NCBI RefSeq assembly: GCF_900104175.1
Contig: NZ_FNIX01000013.1
Location: 62,001-126,000 of the forward strand
Direction of reading: 5' to 3'
Origin: Lentzea jiangxiensis
GTDB lineage: Bacteria; Actinomycetota; Actinomycetes; Mycobacteriales; Pseudonocardiaceae
Length of the DNA stretch: 64,000 nt
The position numbers were made by a program, and so were the translations under genes. Positions 16,414-23,896 of the stretch are shown here, in pieces (position 1 is the stretch's first letter; the number at the start of each line of letters is the position of its first letter). The notes beneath the pieces are model-generated. The model saw nothing but the letters and a program-made list of their open reading frames with translations. It was not told the origin of the DNA and made no database searches.

Positions 16414-17315
16414 AGCAGGCTCCACGAGTTCAGCAGCACGCCGACGGCCGACCGGCCGGCCTCGTCCAGCACGCTCGCGGGAGGCCGGACGTCCCGGCGG
16501 CACAACCCCAGCTGTGCCAACGCTTCCTTCACGACGGACACGTTGCCCGCCGACTCCTCCGCCGCCCGCAGCTCCTCGAACCTCCTGATGAGCTCCCAGA
16601 ACTCCATCGCCGCCCCGAACTCGCGCACCTGGAGCGCCTTGAACATCTGCACCGACAGCTGGGGGGCGACGTTGGCGAGCCCGGACGTGAACCCCGTCGC
16701 CCCGACGGCGAAGCAACCCGGAGCCGACAGCTCGGCGAGCCCCGCGACCCACGTGAACCGGTCGAGCCCGGCGTCCCGCGCGACCGACGCGAACCGCACC
16801 GGGTCGGGCACCGCGTACTTCACGCCGACGACGTTCGGGCACGCGTCCGCCAGCGCCGCGATCTGCGCGCCGCCGATCCGGGGGTTCCGCACGTACAGGA
16901 CCACGCTGAGCTCCGGCACCGCTTCGGCGATCGCCCGGTGGTAGTCCACCCACCCGTCCAGCGACACGTACGGGTGCACCGGCTGGTGGATCATGACGCC
17001 CCGAGCCCCCGCCCGGTCCGCGAACCGGGCGGCCCTGGTCGCCGAGTCGAGGTCGTGCCCGACGCCCGCGACGATCGAGGCCCTGTCCCCGGCGGTGTCG
17101 ACCGTGATCCGCAACGCGCGCTCGGTCTCGGCGGCGGACAACGCGTAGAACTCGCTCGTGTTGCCGTTCGGCGTGACGACCGAGACACCGCCGTCGACCA
17201 TCCGGTCCACGATCGCGGCGTAGCTCTTCTCGTCGACCGCGCCGTCCGCGTCGAACGGCGTGACGGTGATCGCCACGACGGACGCCAACTGCTCGGACAG
17301 GTCATCGAACGACAT
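16410..17315 (-). CDS. DapA/DHDPS-family aldolase or dehydratase for a 2-keto-3-deoxy sugar acid
   Basis: 301 residues from ATG 17315, preceded by GAGGAG. It is a class I aldolase-type TIM barrel with the Schiff-base lysine in NVVGVKYAVPD, a catalytic Tyr in SVVLYVRNPRI and the substrate-loop motif PNGNTSEFYAL. The NTSEFYAL form resembles the keto-deoxy sugar-acid dehydratases more than lysine-biosynthetic DapA. Placed between the GntR regulator and the IlvD/Edd dehydratase, it should act on that enzyme's product: either cleavage to pyruvate plus an aldehyde, or dehydration to a 2-oxoglutarate semialdehyde. Confidence 0.85.
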   Translation of the reverse strand: MSFDDLSEQLASVVAITVTPFDADGAVDEKSYAAIVDRMVDGGVSVVTPNGNTSEFYALSAAETERALRITVDTAGDRASIVAGVGHDLDSATRAARFADRAGARGVMIHQPVHPYVSLDGWVDYHRAIAEAVPELSVVLYVRNPRIGGAQIAALADACPNVVGVKYAVPDPVRFASVARDAGLDRFTWVAGLAELSAPGCFAVGATGFTSGLANVAPQLSVQMFKALQVREFGAAMEFWELIRRFEELRAAEESAGNVSVVKEALAQLGLCRRDVRPPASVLDEAGRSAVGVLLNSWSLL

Positions 17316-17949
17316 CGGGGAGCTCCTCGGCAACTCGGTCGGCGAAGGTCTGGACGTGGCGGCGCAGCAGGTCGGCCGCCTCGTCGGCGAACCCCTCCTC
17401 GGCGACGACGAGGATCGCCCGGTGCTCGGCGTCCTCCGCCTCCCAGGTCGGGCAGAGCCCCCAGCCCGCCACGGTGATCAGCGCGGTCCGGTCGCGCAGC
17501 CCGTCGAGGACCTCGACCATCAACGGGTTGCCGCACCCCGCGTAGAGCGCGCGGTGGAACCGCCGGTTGGCGAGACTGCGTCGCGCCAGGTCCCCGGTGT
17601 CGTCGAGCGCGGCCCTGGCCTCGGAGAAGTCGGCGCGCCGCTGCACCGCGCGGCGGAGGGCCTCGGGCTCCAGGAGCAGACGCACGTCGTAGACGGACGC
17701 GGCCATCTCGGCGTCCACCACCCGGACCGTGGCGCCCCTGTAGGGGCTCATCACGACCAGTCCGGAGCCGGCGAGCGTCTTGAGCGCCTCCCGCACCGGC
17801 GTCTTCGAGACGTTGAGCGTCGCGGCGAGTTCGCTTTCGACGAGCGCCTGACCGGGTTTCAGCTTTCCGTGGAGAATCGCTTCTTTGATCGATTCCAGAA
17901 CGAAGTCCGTCCGCGACGCCGGAAGCGTTCCAGCGCGGTCATACATCAT
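17302..17949 (-). CDS. GntR-family (FadR/FCD) regulator of the sugar-acid operon
   Basis: 215 residues with tandem ATG starts at 17949 and 17946. The N-terminal winged helix-turn-helix (ESELAATLNVSKTPVREALK) is followed by an FCD ligand domain with metal/ligand positions in YDVRLLLEPEALR and RRFHRALYAGCGNPLM. It is the first gene of the operon and overlaps the DapA-like gene by 14 bp, so it should sense the sugar acid or its product and regulate itself. A palindrome covers its own start codon. Confidence 0.87.
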   Translation of the reverse strand: MMYDRAGTLPASRTDFVLESIKEAILHGKLKPGQALVESELAATLNVSKTPVREALKTLAGSGLVVMSPYRGATVRVVDAEMAASVYDVRLLLEPEALRRAVQRRADFSEARAALDDTGDLARRSLANRRFHRALYAGCGNPLMVEVLDGLRDRTALITVAGWGLCPTWEAEDAEHRAILVVAEEGFADEAADLLRRHVQTFADRVAEELPDVVR

Positions 17950-17955
17950 ATATGA
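17946..17955. promoter_or_regulatory. Palindrome over the GntR start codon (candidate operator)
   Basis: TCATATATGA is a perfect 10-bp palindrome that includes the first ATG of the GntR gene. It is strikingly AT-rich in a GC-rich genome. An operator for the GntR protein is likely by position; its exact consensus is unknown. Confidence 0.4.
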
Positions 17956-18025
17956 GAGCGTAAACGCAGGTAGACGGCTTGGTCAAGATCGTGGTGTGGG
18001 CTCCACGACCTCTATGTATCCCAGT

Positions 18026-18053
18026 TGAACCAACTTCCTCGTCGGCTCGTTCT
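18026..18053 (+). promoter_or_regulatory. ECF-type promoter (TGAACC-N16-CGTTCT) before the head-less anti-sigma gene
   Basis: TGAACC (18026-18031), exactly 16 bp, then CGTTCT (18048-18053). The same -35 sequence and spacing occur before the ECF sigma factor gene at 20637-20664. The form matches the TGAACC-N16/17-CGT promoters described for mycobacterial SigL. It predicts that this gene belongs to that sigma factor's regulon. Confidence 0.6.
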
Positions 18054-18096
18054 GAAGGTGTTGGTCACCGCTGTGCGCGGGGCCGAAAGGAGAAAT

Positions 18097-18180
18097 GTGA
18101 GTGGTTCGTTCCGCGTGACCGTGTCCATTGCCGCGTCCGCCAGCGCATGGCACCGAACGTCCTGGACACCGACGAGTTGA
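18097..18180 (+). CDS. Possible 27-residue leader peptide overlapping the anti-sigma-like gene
   Basis: GTG 18097 sits 4 bp after a good AGGAG, the best ribosome-binding site between the ECF promoter and the anti-sigma-like frame. It reads 27 codons (VSGSFRVTVSIAASASAW...) to TGA 18178-18180, overlapping the next frame by 34 bp. It may be a translated leader, or it may mark the original start of a gene whose N-terminus has been lost by frameshift. Confidence 0.25.
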   Translation: MSGSFRVTVSIAASASAWHRTSWTPTS

Positions 18181-18695
18181 ACGAGAACGACATGCTGATG
18201 GAAGAACTGCCACCGGAGGCCGCGCTGGACGGGCCTCCGCCGAACGCGGACGACCTGCTCCGGCGCACGTTGGGCACAGTCCGCGAAGAACGACACCAGG
18301 CCGTGCGCCGCCGTGGGCGCATCACGGCCGTGTCGTCGACCCTGGTCGTCGCCGGCGTGCTCGCCGGAGGCGTCTGGATGGGTCAGGGGATGGGCGTGGG
18401 CGGCACCGACGACGCGGTCCTGCAGGGGACCTCGGCCGACGGCGCCCACATGGCCGTGCGGGTCACCGACACCGAGGGCGGCCTGAGGCTGGTGGCGACG
18501 GTCGACGGCCTGCGGGACGGCGAGGCCTGCTGGCTCGTCGTGCACACGAAGGACGGACGGACCTTTCCCGCGGGCTCCTGGAGGGCGCACGAGGGGGAGG
18601 TGACGCTGGCCGGGTCCGCGATGGTGCGGGCGGGGGACGTGGCCGGGGTCAGCGTGGTGAACCACGACCGGCAGCCGCTGGTGACGGCAGGGTAG
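18147..18695 (+). CDS. Membrane protein homologous to RskA-type anti-sigma factor but lacking the sigma-binding zinc domain
   Basis: 182 residues from ATG 18147. It aligns clearly with the anti-sigma factor at 21274-21981: EELPPEAALDGPP against GEVPPEAMLDGPP, DLLRRTLGTVREER against LLLQRTLRQVRAER, one transmembrane helix (STLVVAGVLAGGVWMG), and an extracytoplasmic domain sharing VVHTKDG/VVAKDG, AGSW and GSAMV/GSALV. Similarity begins just after the place where the paralogue has its HxxxCxxC zinc motif, so the anti-sigma domain is absent. An SD site before ATG 18147 is not visible. An in-frame TTG at 17979 would add sequence with no family resemblance. It sits behind an ECF-type promoter. Confidence 0.7.
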   Translation: MAPNVLDTDELNENDMLMEELPPEAALDGPPPNADDLLRRTLGTVREERHQAVRRRGRITAVSSTLVVAGVLAGGVWMGQGMGVGGTDDAVLQGTSADGAHMAVRVTDTEGGLRLVATVDGLRDGEACWLVVHTKDGRTFPAGSWRAHEGEVTLAGSAMVRAGDVAGVSVVNHDRQPLVTAG

Positions 18696-18993
18696 GGCGG
18701 GCGCCCGGCCGGCTGGGGGAGCGAGCACCGGCTCTCCGGGGGAGCGGGCCGGGCTCGGGTCGTGGGCCGGGTTCGTGGGCCGGGCGAGGTGGGGACTTGC
18801 CCGGTTGTCCGGCCGGTGCGTTCCCTCCGCCGCCCTCGCCACCCCGTCACCCTCCGCACCGAGCCCTCGCGCACCGAGCCCCCGCGCGCCGAGTCTGCGC
18901 CGCGCGCCGAGCCCACCTGAGCGACGACCCTGGCGGCCACCCCTCCACCCAGCGCGTTTGACCCCCCACTTGGAGCAATGTCAACATTCGTAC
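18696..18993. other. Intergenic, low-complexity G/C-rich sequence
   Basis: About 300 bp without a credible gene. The + strand is G-rich in its first half (repeats of GGGCCGGG type) and C-rich in its second half (repeated CACCGAGCCC units). It may hold a terminator for the upstream gene, but no clean hairpin with a T-tract was found. Confidence 0.5.
18977..18988. promoter_or_regulatory. Inverted repeat just upstream of a GntR gene (candidate operator)
   Basis: AATGT-CA-ACATT is a perfect 5-bp-arm inverted repeat ending 6 bp before the GntR start at 18994. The position suits autoregulation, but the repeat is short. Confidence 0.3.
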
Positions 18994-19665
18994 ATGCCTG
19001 TCCCTGCCGCTCCGCAGGCCTCGCGCAAAGGCGTGGCCGGCCAGGCAGCGGACCACATCCGGGCCGCCGTCCTCGGCGGCGAGCTGCCCGCCGGCACCCC
19101 GCTCAGGGAACCGGGCCTGGCGGCGAAGCTCGGCGTCGGCCGCCGCACGGTCCACGAGGCGCTGAACCTCCTCGAACGCGAGGGCCTGGTCGTGTCGGAG
19201 CTGCACTGGGTCGCCGAGGTCCGCGAGCTCACGCCGCAGGACGTGGAGGAGCTGTATACGCTCAGGGCGGCGCTGGACGTCCTCGCGATGCGGACGGCAG
19301 CCGGGAAGGACACCACGGCACTCGAAGCGGTCGTCGAGAAGATGCGCCACGCCCGGACGGACGCTGAACGGGTAGCTCTCGACATCGAGTTCCACGACGC
19401 CGTGTACGCGGCGACCGGTCATCGGCGGCTGGTGCAGGCGTGGCGGGCGATCCGCAGCCAGGTGCACCTGTTCCTGCTCGCGCGGGCCGTCGGTGACACC
19501 GCCTACCGGAACCTGCTGGTGCCCGAACACGCGGAGCTGGTCGCTGTCCTGAACGGGGAGGACGCCGCCAAGGCGGGTCAGGCGGCCGAGGACCACCTGC
19601 GCGGGTCGTACGCGAAGCTGGTCGACCGTTCTGGTGGTTCCCGCGAACCCGCCGGCAGGCCGTAG
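18994..19665 (+). CDS. GntR-family (FCD) transcriptional regulator
   Basis: 223 residues from ATG 18994. Its winged helix-turn-helix (LAAKLGVGRRTVHEALNLLE) and FCD domain (LYTLRAALDVLAMRTAAG, EFHDAVYAATGHRRLVQAW) are intact. The next gene starts 2 bp after its stop, so the two are cotranscribed. That partner is a secreted DUF1996 protein, which gives no clue to the effector. Confidence 0.82.
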   Translation: MPVPAAPQASRKGVAGQAADHIRAAVLGGELPAGTPLREPGLAAKLGVGRRTVHEALNLLEREGLVVSELHWVAEVRELTPQDVEELYTLRAALDVLAMRTAAGKDTTALEAVVEKMRHARTDAERVALDIEFHDAVYAATGHRRLVQAWRAIRSQVHLFLLARAVGDTAYRNLLVPEHAELVAVLNGEDAAKAGQAAEDHLRGSYAKLVDRSGGSREPAGRP

Positions 19666-19667
19666 CC

Positions 19668-20603
19668 GTGGCACCGAACAAGCCGGCGGCGCTCGTGGTC
19701 GCGGTGCTGGCGGTCCTGGTCGTCGCGGGCGCCGCGGTCCTGTTCGGCGGCACGTCCAACGGCGCGCCGTCGCGCGACCAGTACGTCAGTGAGCTCGACC
19801 GGCGGCTGGACGAACCCGCGGCACCGCACGTCGTCATCCGGTGCGGCGCGAACGAGGAGCGCCACCTCAACGCGGACAACCCCGTCGTCTCGCCCGGCAT
19901 CCCGTTCGGCGCTCATCACACGCACGAGTACGTCGGCAACAGGTCGGCGGACGCCAGGTCGACGGACGACTCCCTCGCGGCCGCGTCCACGACGTGCGAG
20001 AAGGACGACCTGTCGACGTACTACTGGCCGGTGCTGCGTCTGACCGACGGCACGGGGCACGACGCGCACGCGGACGGCGGTGGCCTGCACGGCAACACCG
20101 GTGAGGTGCTCGAGCCGAAGAGCGTGGAGGTCCGGTACGGGGGCAGCCCGGTCAGCCCCGTGCTGCCGATGCCGCGGTTCCTGCGCCTGATCACCGGCGA
20201 TCCGGCGGCGTTAACCCACGACTACGGCCCGGACACGCGGGCGCGGTGGGGCTGCTCGGACCAGCCGGGTCGCTACACGACGAAGTACCCGTTGTGCGGG
20301 AGCGCGACCACCTTGCGCAGCTACGAGTTCGGCAGCTGCTGGGACGGCAACAACACCGACAGCGCCTCGCACCGCACGCACGTGGTGTTCCCGCTGGCCG
20401 GGGGCACCTGCCCGCCGAAGACGTTCCCGATCCCGCGGCTGCACGTCACGGTGGGCTACGACATCCCCGCCGGCAGGCCGTTCGCGATCGACAGCTTCGC
20501 CGAGGAGCTGCGCGACCCGGCGACCGACCACGGGATGTTCATCAACGTCATGCCGGAGGCTCGGATGGCGGAGCTCGTCGGGGAGCTCAACCGCTCCCGC
20601 TAA
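19668..20603 (+). CDS. Secreted or membrane-anchored DUF1996 protein
   Basis: 311 residues from GTG 19668. An N-terminal hydrophobic segment (ALVVAVLAVLVVAGAAVLFG) acts as signal or anchor. The rest matches DUF1996: the His-rich IPFGAHHTHEYVGN, the Cys-containing ASTTCEKDDLSTYYWPVL, and the diagnostic SCWDGNNTDSASHRTHVVFP. In streptomycetes and fungi such proteins are extracellular; the function is unknown. The conserved Cys residues probably form disulfides outside the cell. Confidence 0.85.
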   Translation: MAPNKPAALVVAVLAVLVVAGAAVLFGGTSNGAPSRDQYVSELDRRLDEPAAPHVVIRCGANEERHLNADNPVVSPGIPFGAHHTHEYVGNRSADARSTDDSLAAASTTCEKDDLSTYYWPVLRLTDGTGHDAHADGGGLHGNTGEVLEPKSVEVRYGGSPVSPVLPMPRFLRLITGDPAALTHDYGPDTRARWGCSDQPGRYTTKYPLCGSATTLRSYEFGSCWDGNNTDSASHRTHVVFPLAGGTCPPKTFPIPRLHVTVGYDIPAGRPFAIDSFAEELRDPATDHGMFINVMPEARMAELVGELNRSR

Positions 20604-20636
20604 CATCCGGCTTTCTCTTGTTTGGTTGAAACCCGT

Positions 20637-20664
20637 TGAACCGAAGTCCTCCGCTGCTCGTGTC
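20637..20664 (+). promoter_or_regulatory. ECF-type promoter (TGAACC-N16-CGTGTC) of the sigma/anti-sigma operon
   Basis: TGAACC (20637-20642), 16 bp, CGTGTC (20659-20664), 62 bp before the ECF sigma start. The sequence agrees with known SigL-type promoters and implies autoregulation of the operon. Confidence 0.65.
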
Positions 20665-20725
20665 AGGGCTGAGGTCTTGAACAGGACGCCCGCACGAGGT
20701 CTCGCGGGCGGGGAGGAGTGGGTGG

Positions 20726-21277
20726 ATGGCGGCTTTGTTCTCCCGCAAACGGGAGACCGCGGCCGACGAGGCGCTGATCCGATCGCTCTACGAGGAGCAC
20801 GGTCGGGCGTTGCTGGCGTACGCGACGCGGTTGACCGGCGATCGGGCGGCTGCCGAGGACGTGGTCCAGGAGACCCTGGTCCGAGCGTGGCGCCATCCCG
20901 ACGCCCTCGTGAACGGCAAGGGATCGGTGCGCGGCTGGCTGCTGACGGTGGCGCGGAACATCGTCACCGACCGCGTGCGCGCCAGGGCCGCGCGCCCGCA
21001 GGAGGTGGCCGAGTCCCCGGCGACGCCACCCGTGCAGCGCGACCACGCGGACCAGGTGGTTGACTCGGTGGTGGTGCTCGAAGCGCTCGACAGGCTTTCC
21101 TCCGACCACCGCGACGTGCTGATGGAGATCTACTTCCGCGGCCGCAGCGTGACGGAGGCGGCGGAGGCGCTCGGGGTGCCACCGGGAACGGTGAAGTCGA
21201 GATCGTATTACGCGTTGCGAGCCTTGAGGGAGACCTTCGGAGGTCAGAAGGTCGCACTGAAGGGGGTGGCCGGATGA
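20726..21277 (+). CDS. ECF RNA polymerase sigma factor (SigK/SigL-like)
   Basis: 183 residues, ATG 20726 preceded by GGGAGGAG. Region 2 reads LIRSLYEEHGRALLAYATRL with DVVQETLVRAWRHP. Region 4 reads LEALDRLSSDHRDVLMEIYF with VTEAAEALGVPPGTVKSRSY. Its stop overlaps the anti-sigma start as ATGA, so the two are translationally coupled. The extracytoplasmic anti-sigma partner and the TGAACC-N16-CGT promoter place it in the SigK/SigL group. The regulon in this window includes its own operon and probably the gene at 18147. Confidence 0.9.
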   Translation: MAALFSRKRETAADEALIRSLYEEHGRALLAYATRLTGDRAAAEDVVQETLVRAWRHPDALVNGKGSVRGWLLTVARNIVTDRVRARAARPQEVAESPATPPVQRDHADQVVDSVVVLEALDRLSSDHRDVLMEIYFRGRSVTEAAEALGVPPGTVKSRSYYALRALRETFGGQKVALKGVAG

Positions 21278-21981
21278 CCACGCAGCACGACCCGCAACTG
21301 CTCGGTGCTTACGTTCTCGGAGCGCTCGACGAGCAGGAGGTGCGCGAGATGGACCAGCACCTGGCTTCCTGCCCGGACTGCGCGCGCGAACTCGAAGAGC
21401 TCCGCGACATGGAGGCCTTCCTCGGCGAGGTGCCGCCGGAGGCCATGCTGGACGGGCCGCCCGAGGGCGGCGATTTGTTGTTGCAGCGCACCTTGCGCCA
21501 GGTGCGCGCCGAACGGGGCGGCGTCGCACGACGTCGTCAGTTCGCGCTTGGTGCCGCAGCGGCCGTCGTGGTCGCGGTGGTCCTGGGCGCCGGTGTCTTC
21601 GTCGGTAAGGCCACTTCGCCCGATGCGAACCAGGCCCTTCCCACCCCGACTGCGGCACCGGACCCGACGGGCACCAGGCTCGCCACGTTCACCGACCCGG
21701 TGACGAAGGCGTCGATGACGGTGAAGGTCGTCCCCGCCGCCGGATGGGTCCGGACGAACATGGCGATCAGCGGCATCCCCGAAGGCGAGAAGTGCCGGAT
21801 CTTCGTGGTAGCGAAGGACGGCAGCCGCCAGGAGGCGGGTTCCTGGGTGGTGTCCAAGAAGGGCGCCGCCGAGGGCACGAACCTGGACGGTTCCGCGTTG
21901 GTCGACCCCAAGGACGTCAAGTCCGTGGTGGTCGAGAACTTCGCGGGCAAGAAGTTCGTCGAGGTGCCGGTTCAGGCGTGA
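21274..21981 (+). CDS. Transmembrane zinc anti-sigma factor (RskA/RslA-like)
   Basis: 235 residues, ATG 21274. The N-terminal zf-HC2 anti-sigma domain has LGAYVLGALDEQE and the ligands H and C in MDQHLASCPDCARELEE. One membrane helix follows (AAAAVVVAVVLGAGVFVG), then an extracytoplasmic RskA-type beta domain (about 120-235). The cytoplasmic domain should hold the ECF sigma factor at the membrane until a signal, probably through proteolysis or a zinc-thiol switch, releases it. A strong terminator follows. Confidence 0.9.
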   Translation: MTTQHDPQLLGAYVLGALDEQEVREMDQHLASCPDCARELEELRDMEAFLGEVPPEAMLDGPPEGGDLLLQRTLRQVRAERGGVARRRQFALGAAAAVVVAVVLGAGVFVGKATSPDANQALPTPTAAPDPTGTRLATFTDPVTKASMTVKVVPAAGWVRTNMAISGIPEGEKCRIFVVAKDGSRQEAGSWVVSKKGAAEGTNLDGSALVDPKDVKSVVVENFAGKKFVEVPVQA

Positions 21982-21990
21982 GATGAGGGA

Positions 21991-22019
21991 ATGGGGCCGT
22001 CCACTCCGGACGGCCCCAT
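21991..22019. terminator. Bidirectional terminator hairpin
   Basis: ATGGGGCCGTCC / GGACGGCCCCAT form a perfect 12-bp stem with a 5-nt loop between two convergent genes. It serves the sigma/anti-sigma operon and the quinone reductase gene. Confidence 0.75.
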
Positions 22020-22047
22020 CCCCTCGTGCCCGGTCGTCGGGCCGACG

Positions 22048-22992
22048 TCACGGCTTGAGCACGACCTTCCCCACCGCGGCCCGCGACTCGAGCGCCACGT
22101 GCGCCTCCGCGGCGTCCCGCAGGGCGAACGGCGGGTTGACCAGCGGCACGAACCGCCCTCCGGCCAGCCCCGCCAGCGACTCCTCCTCCAGCACCCGCAA
22201 CCCGCGCCGCAGCAGCCCCGGCCCGAGCGCGACGGTCGCGGTGAGGCTGTTGGCGAACAACGCCTCCGTGCTGATCGGCGTCATGGTCCCGGACGCCCAG
22301 CCGTAGATGACGTGCCGCCCACCCGGCCCGAGCGTCTTCAACGCCTGCGCGCCCGCCTCGCCTCCGACGCCGTCGAGCACCACGGTCGTGTCCTCGAGGC
22401 CGTCCGCCCAGCCGGGGCGCGTGTAGTCGATGGCGGCGTCCGCGCCGCCGGCCAGGACGTGGCCGAGCTTCCCGGGGCTCGCGAGGCCGATGACCCGCGC
22501 GCCGACGTTGCGGGCCTCCTGCACGAACAGCGCGCCCATGCCACCCGCCGCCGACGTCACGAGCACCACGTCGTCCCCGGTGAGCTTCGCGGCGTCGAGC
22601 ACCGCGACCACCGTGCGGCCGGTGCCGATCATGGCGACCGCCGCCTCGAACGACACGTCGTCGGGCAGCGCGTGCAGGGACGGCACGGAGGCGACGGCGA
22701 GTTCGGCGTAGCCGCCGTTGGCCTGGCCGAGGTGCGCGACGACGCGGCGGCCGAGCCAGTCCGGTGAGACGTCGTCGCCCAGGGCCGTCACAACGCCGGC
22801 GACCTCGCGGCCCGGGGTCATCGGGAAGTCGACGGGGCCGAACCCGCCCCGGCGGATCGTGGTGTCGACGAGGTGGACACCGGCCGCCGCCACGGTGATC
22901 CGCACCTGACCTGGGCCGGGCTCCGGGTCGGGGACCTCCTCGAAGAGCAGGTTCTCCGCCGGGCCGAACTCGTGCTGCCGAATCGCGAACAT
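22048..22992 (-). CDS. Zinc-independent quinone oxidoreductase (MDR family)
   Basis: 314 residues from ATG 22992. It has an N-terminal GroES-like domain (PGPGQVRITVAAAGVHLVD, TPGREVAGVV), the nucleotide fold VLVTSAAGGMGALFVQEA and VLDGVGG, and the usual C-terminal strand AAVGKVVLKP. No structural-zinc cysteines are present, as in NADPH:quinone reductases of the QOR type. It is monocistronic. It is the complete counterpart of the truncated MDR protein at 6969-7613. Confidence 0.88.
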   Translation of the reverse strand: MFAIRQHEFGPAENLLFEEVPDPEPGPGQVRITVAAAGVHLVDTTIRRGGFGPVDFPMTPGREVAGVVTALGDDVSPDWLGRRVVAHLGQANGGYAELAVASVPSLHALPDDVSFEAAVAMIGTGRTVVAVLDAAKLTGDDVVLVTSAAGGMGALFVQEARNVGARVIGLASPGKLGHVLAGGADAAIDYTRPGWADGLEDTTVVLDGVGGEAGAQALKTLGPGGRHVIYGWASGTMTPISTEALFANSLTATVALGPGLLRRGLRVLEEESLAGLAGGRFVPLVNPPFALRDAAEAHVALESRAAVGKVVLKP

Positions 22993-23107
22993 GCCGCCGA
23001 CGCTACGAACTCCACCTAACTGGAGGTCAACAGCCGAATCCGTCCGGCGGTAACTCGATCGGGTGGTGATCATCGTCGGTACCGCGCCGCCGGGTGATGA
23101 TCACGGT

Positions 23108-23896
23108 GTGACGCTGGGACCTGAGTCGGTGACGTGGCGGCTTGGCTGGTACACGCGGCTGGAGCTGGTGGTGCTCGGGCGCGCGGTGCTGATGCAGGTC
23201 GCGCACCCGGTCATCGCCGCCGCCGTGCGCGACGGCTACCGCGCCGACCCGTTCGCGCGGCTGTCGCGGACGATCACGTCGTCGCAGCTGCGGCTGTTCG
23301 GCGGCGAGCTGGCCGAGCGGGAGGCGGAACGGTTGCTGCGCGCGCACTCCCGGATCCCGGGGGCGGGCGAGGAGCTGTTCCGCTGGGTGCACGCGACCAG
23401 CTTCGACTCGCTGCTCACGGCCTACCGGCTGCTGCGGCCCAGGATGCCCGCGATCCGCGAGGAGCGGCTGTACCGCGAGTGGCGGGAGACGGGGGAGACG
23501 CTCGGCATCAGCGCGATGCCGGGTGATCTCGCCGCGCTGCGCGAGTACCTCGACGACGTGGTCGCCACGCAGCTGAAGGCGACCGACGGGGTGCAGGGGC
23601 TGCTGGAGGCGTTCGAGCTGCGGACGGGCAGGGCGCCGGGCTCGGAGCACCTGCCGAGCGCGCTGTGGCCGCTGGTGCGGCCGGTGGCGGCACGGGTGCT
23701 GCCGGACTTCGCCGTGGGCACGCTGCCGGTCCCGTTGCGCGACAAGCTCGGTCTGGAGTGGACGGACCGCGACGAACGCAGGCTGGGCCGGTGGATCCGG
23801 ATGATCCGGGTGGCGTCCGCCGTCGTCCCGGCCCGCCTGCTGCACTACCCGATGCCGTACCGGGCGATGCTCAGTGCGCGGTCATCACGTGCTTGA
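23108..23896 (+). CDS. MpaB-type oxygenase (DUF2236)
   Basis: 262 residues from GTG 23108; an in-frame GTG at 23063 would add 15 residues. SVTWRLGWYTRLELVVLGRA and LMQVAHPVIAAAV are typical of DUF2236. Further conserved parts are RTITSSQLRLFGG and WVHATSFDSLLTAYRLL. The family includes the rubber oxygenase Lcp and fungal MpaB. His/Asp residues may bind haem or iron, but no substrate is known. Its 3' end overlaps the convergent aldehyde dehydrogenase by 26 bp. Confidence 0.8.
   Translation: MTLGPESVTWRLGWYTRLELVVLGRAVLMQVAHPVIAAAVRDGYRADPFARLSRTITSSQLRLFGGELAEREAERLLRAHSRIPGAGEELFRWVHATSFDSLLTAYRLLRPRMPAIREERLYREWRETGETLGISAMPGDLAALREYLDDVVATQLKATDGVQGLLEAFELRTGRAPGSEHLPSALWPLVRPVAARVLPDFAVGTLPVPLRDKLGLEWTDRDERRLGRWIRMIRVASAVVPARLLHYPMPYRAMLSARSSRA

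Noticed and set aside
14707-16953. 748-codon version of the IlvD/Edd gene
   Set aside because: The upstream 180 codons are antisense-like low complexity within the DapA-like gene; the GTGA-coupled start at 16413 fits the family.
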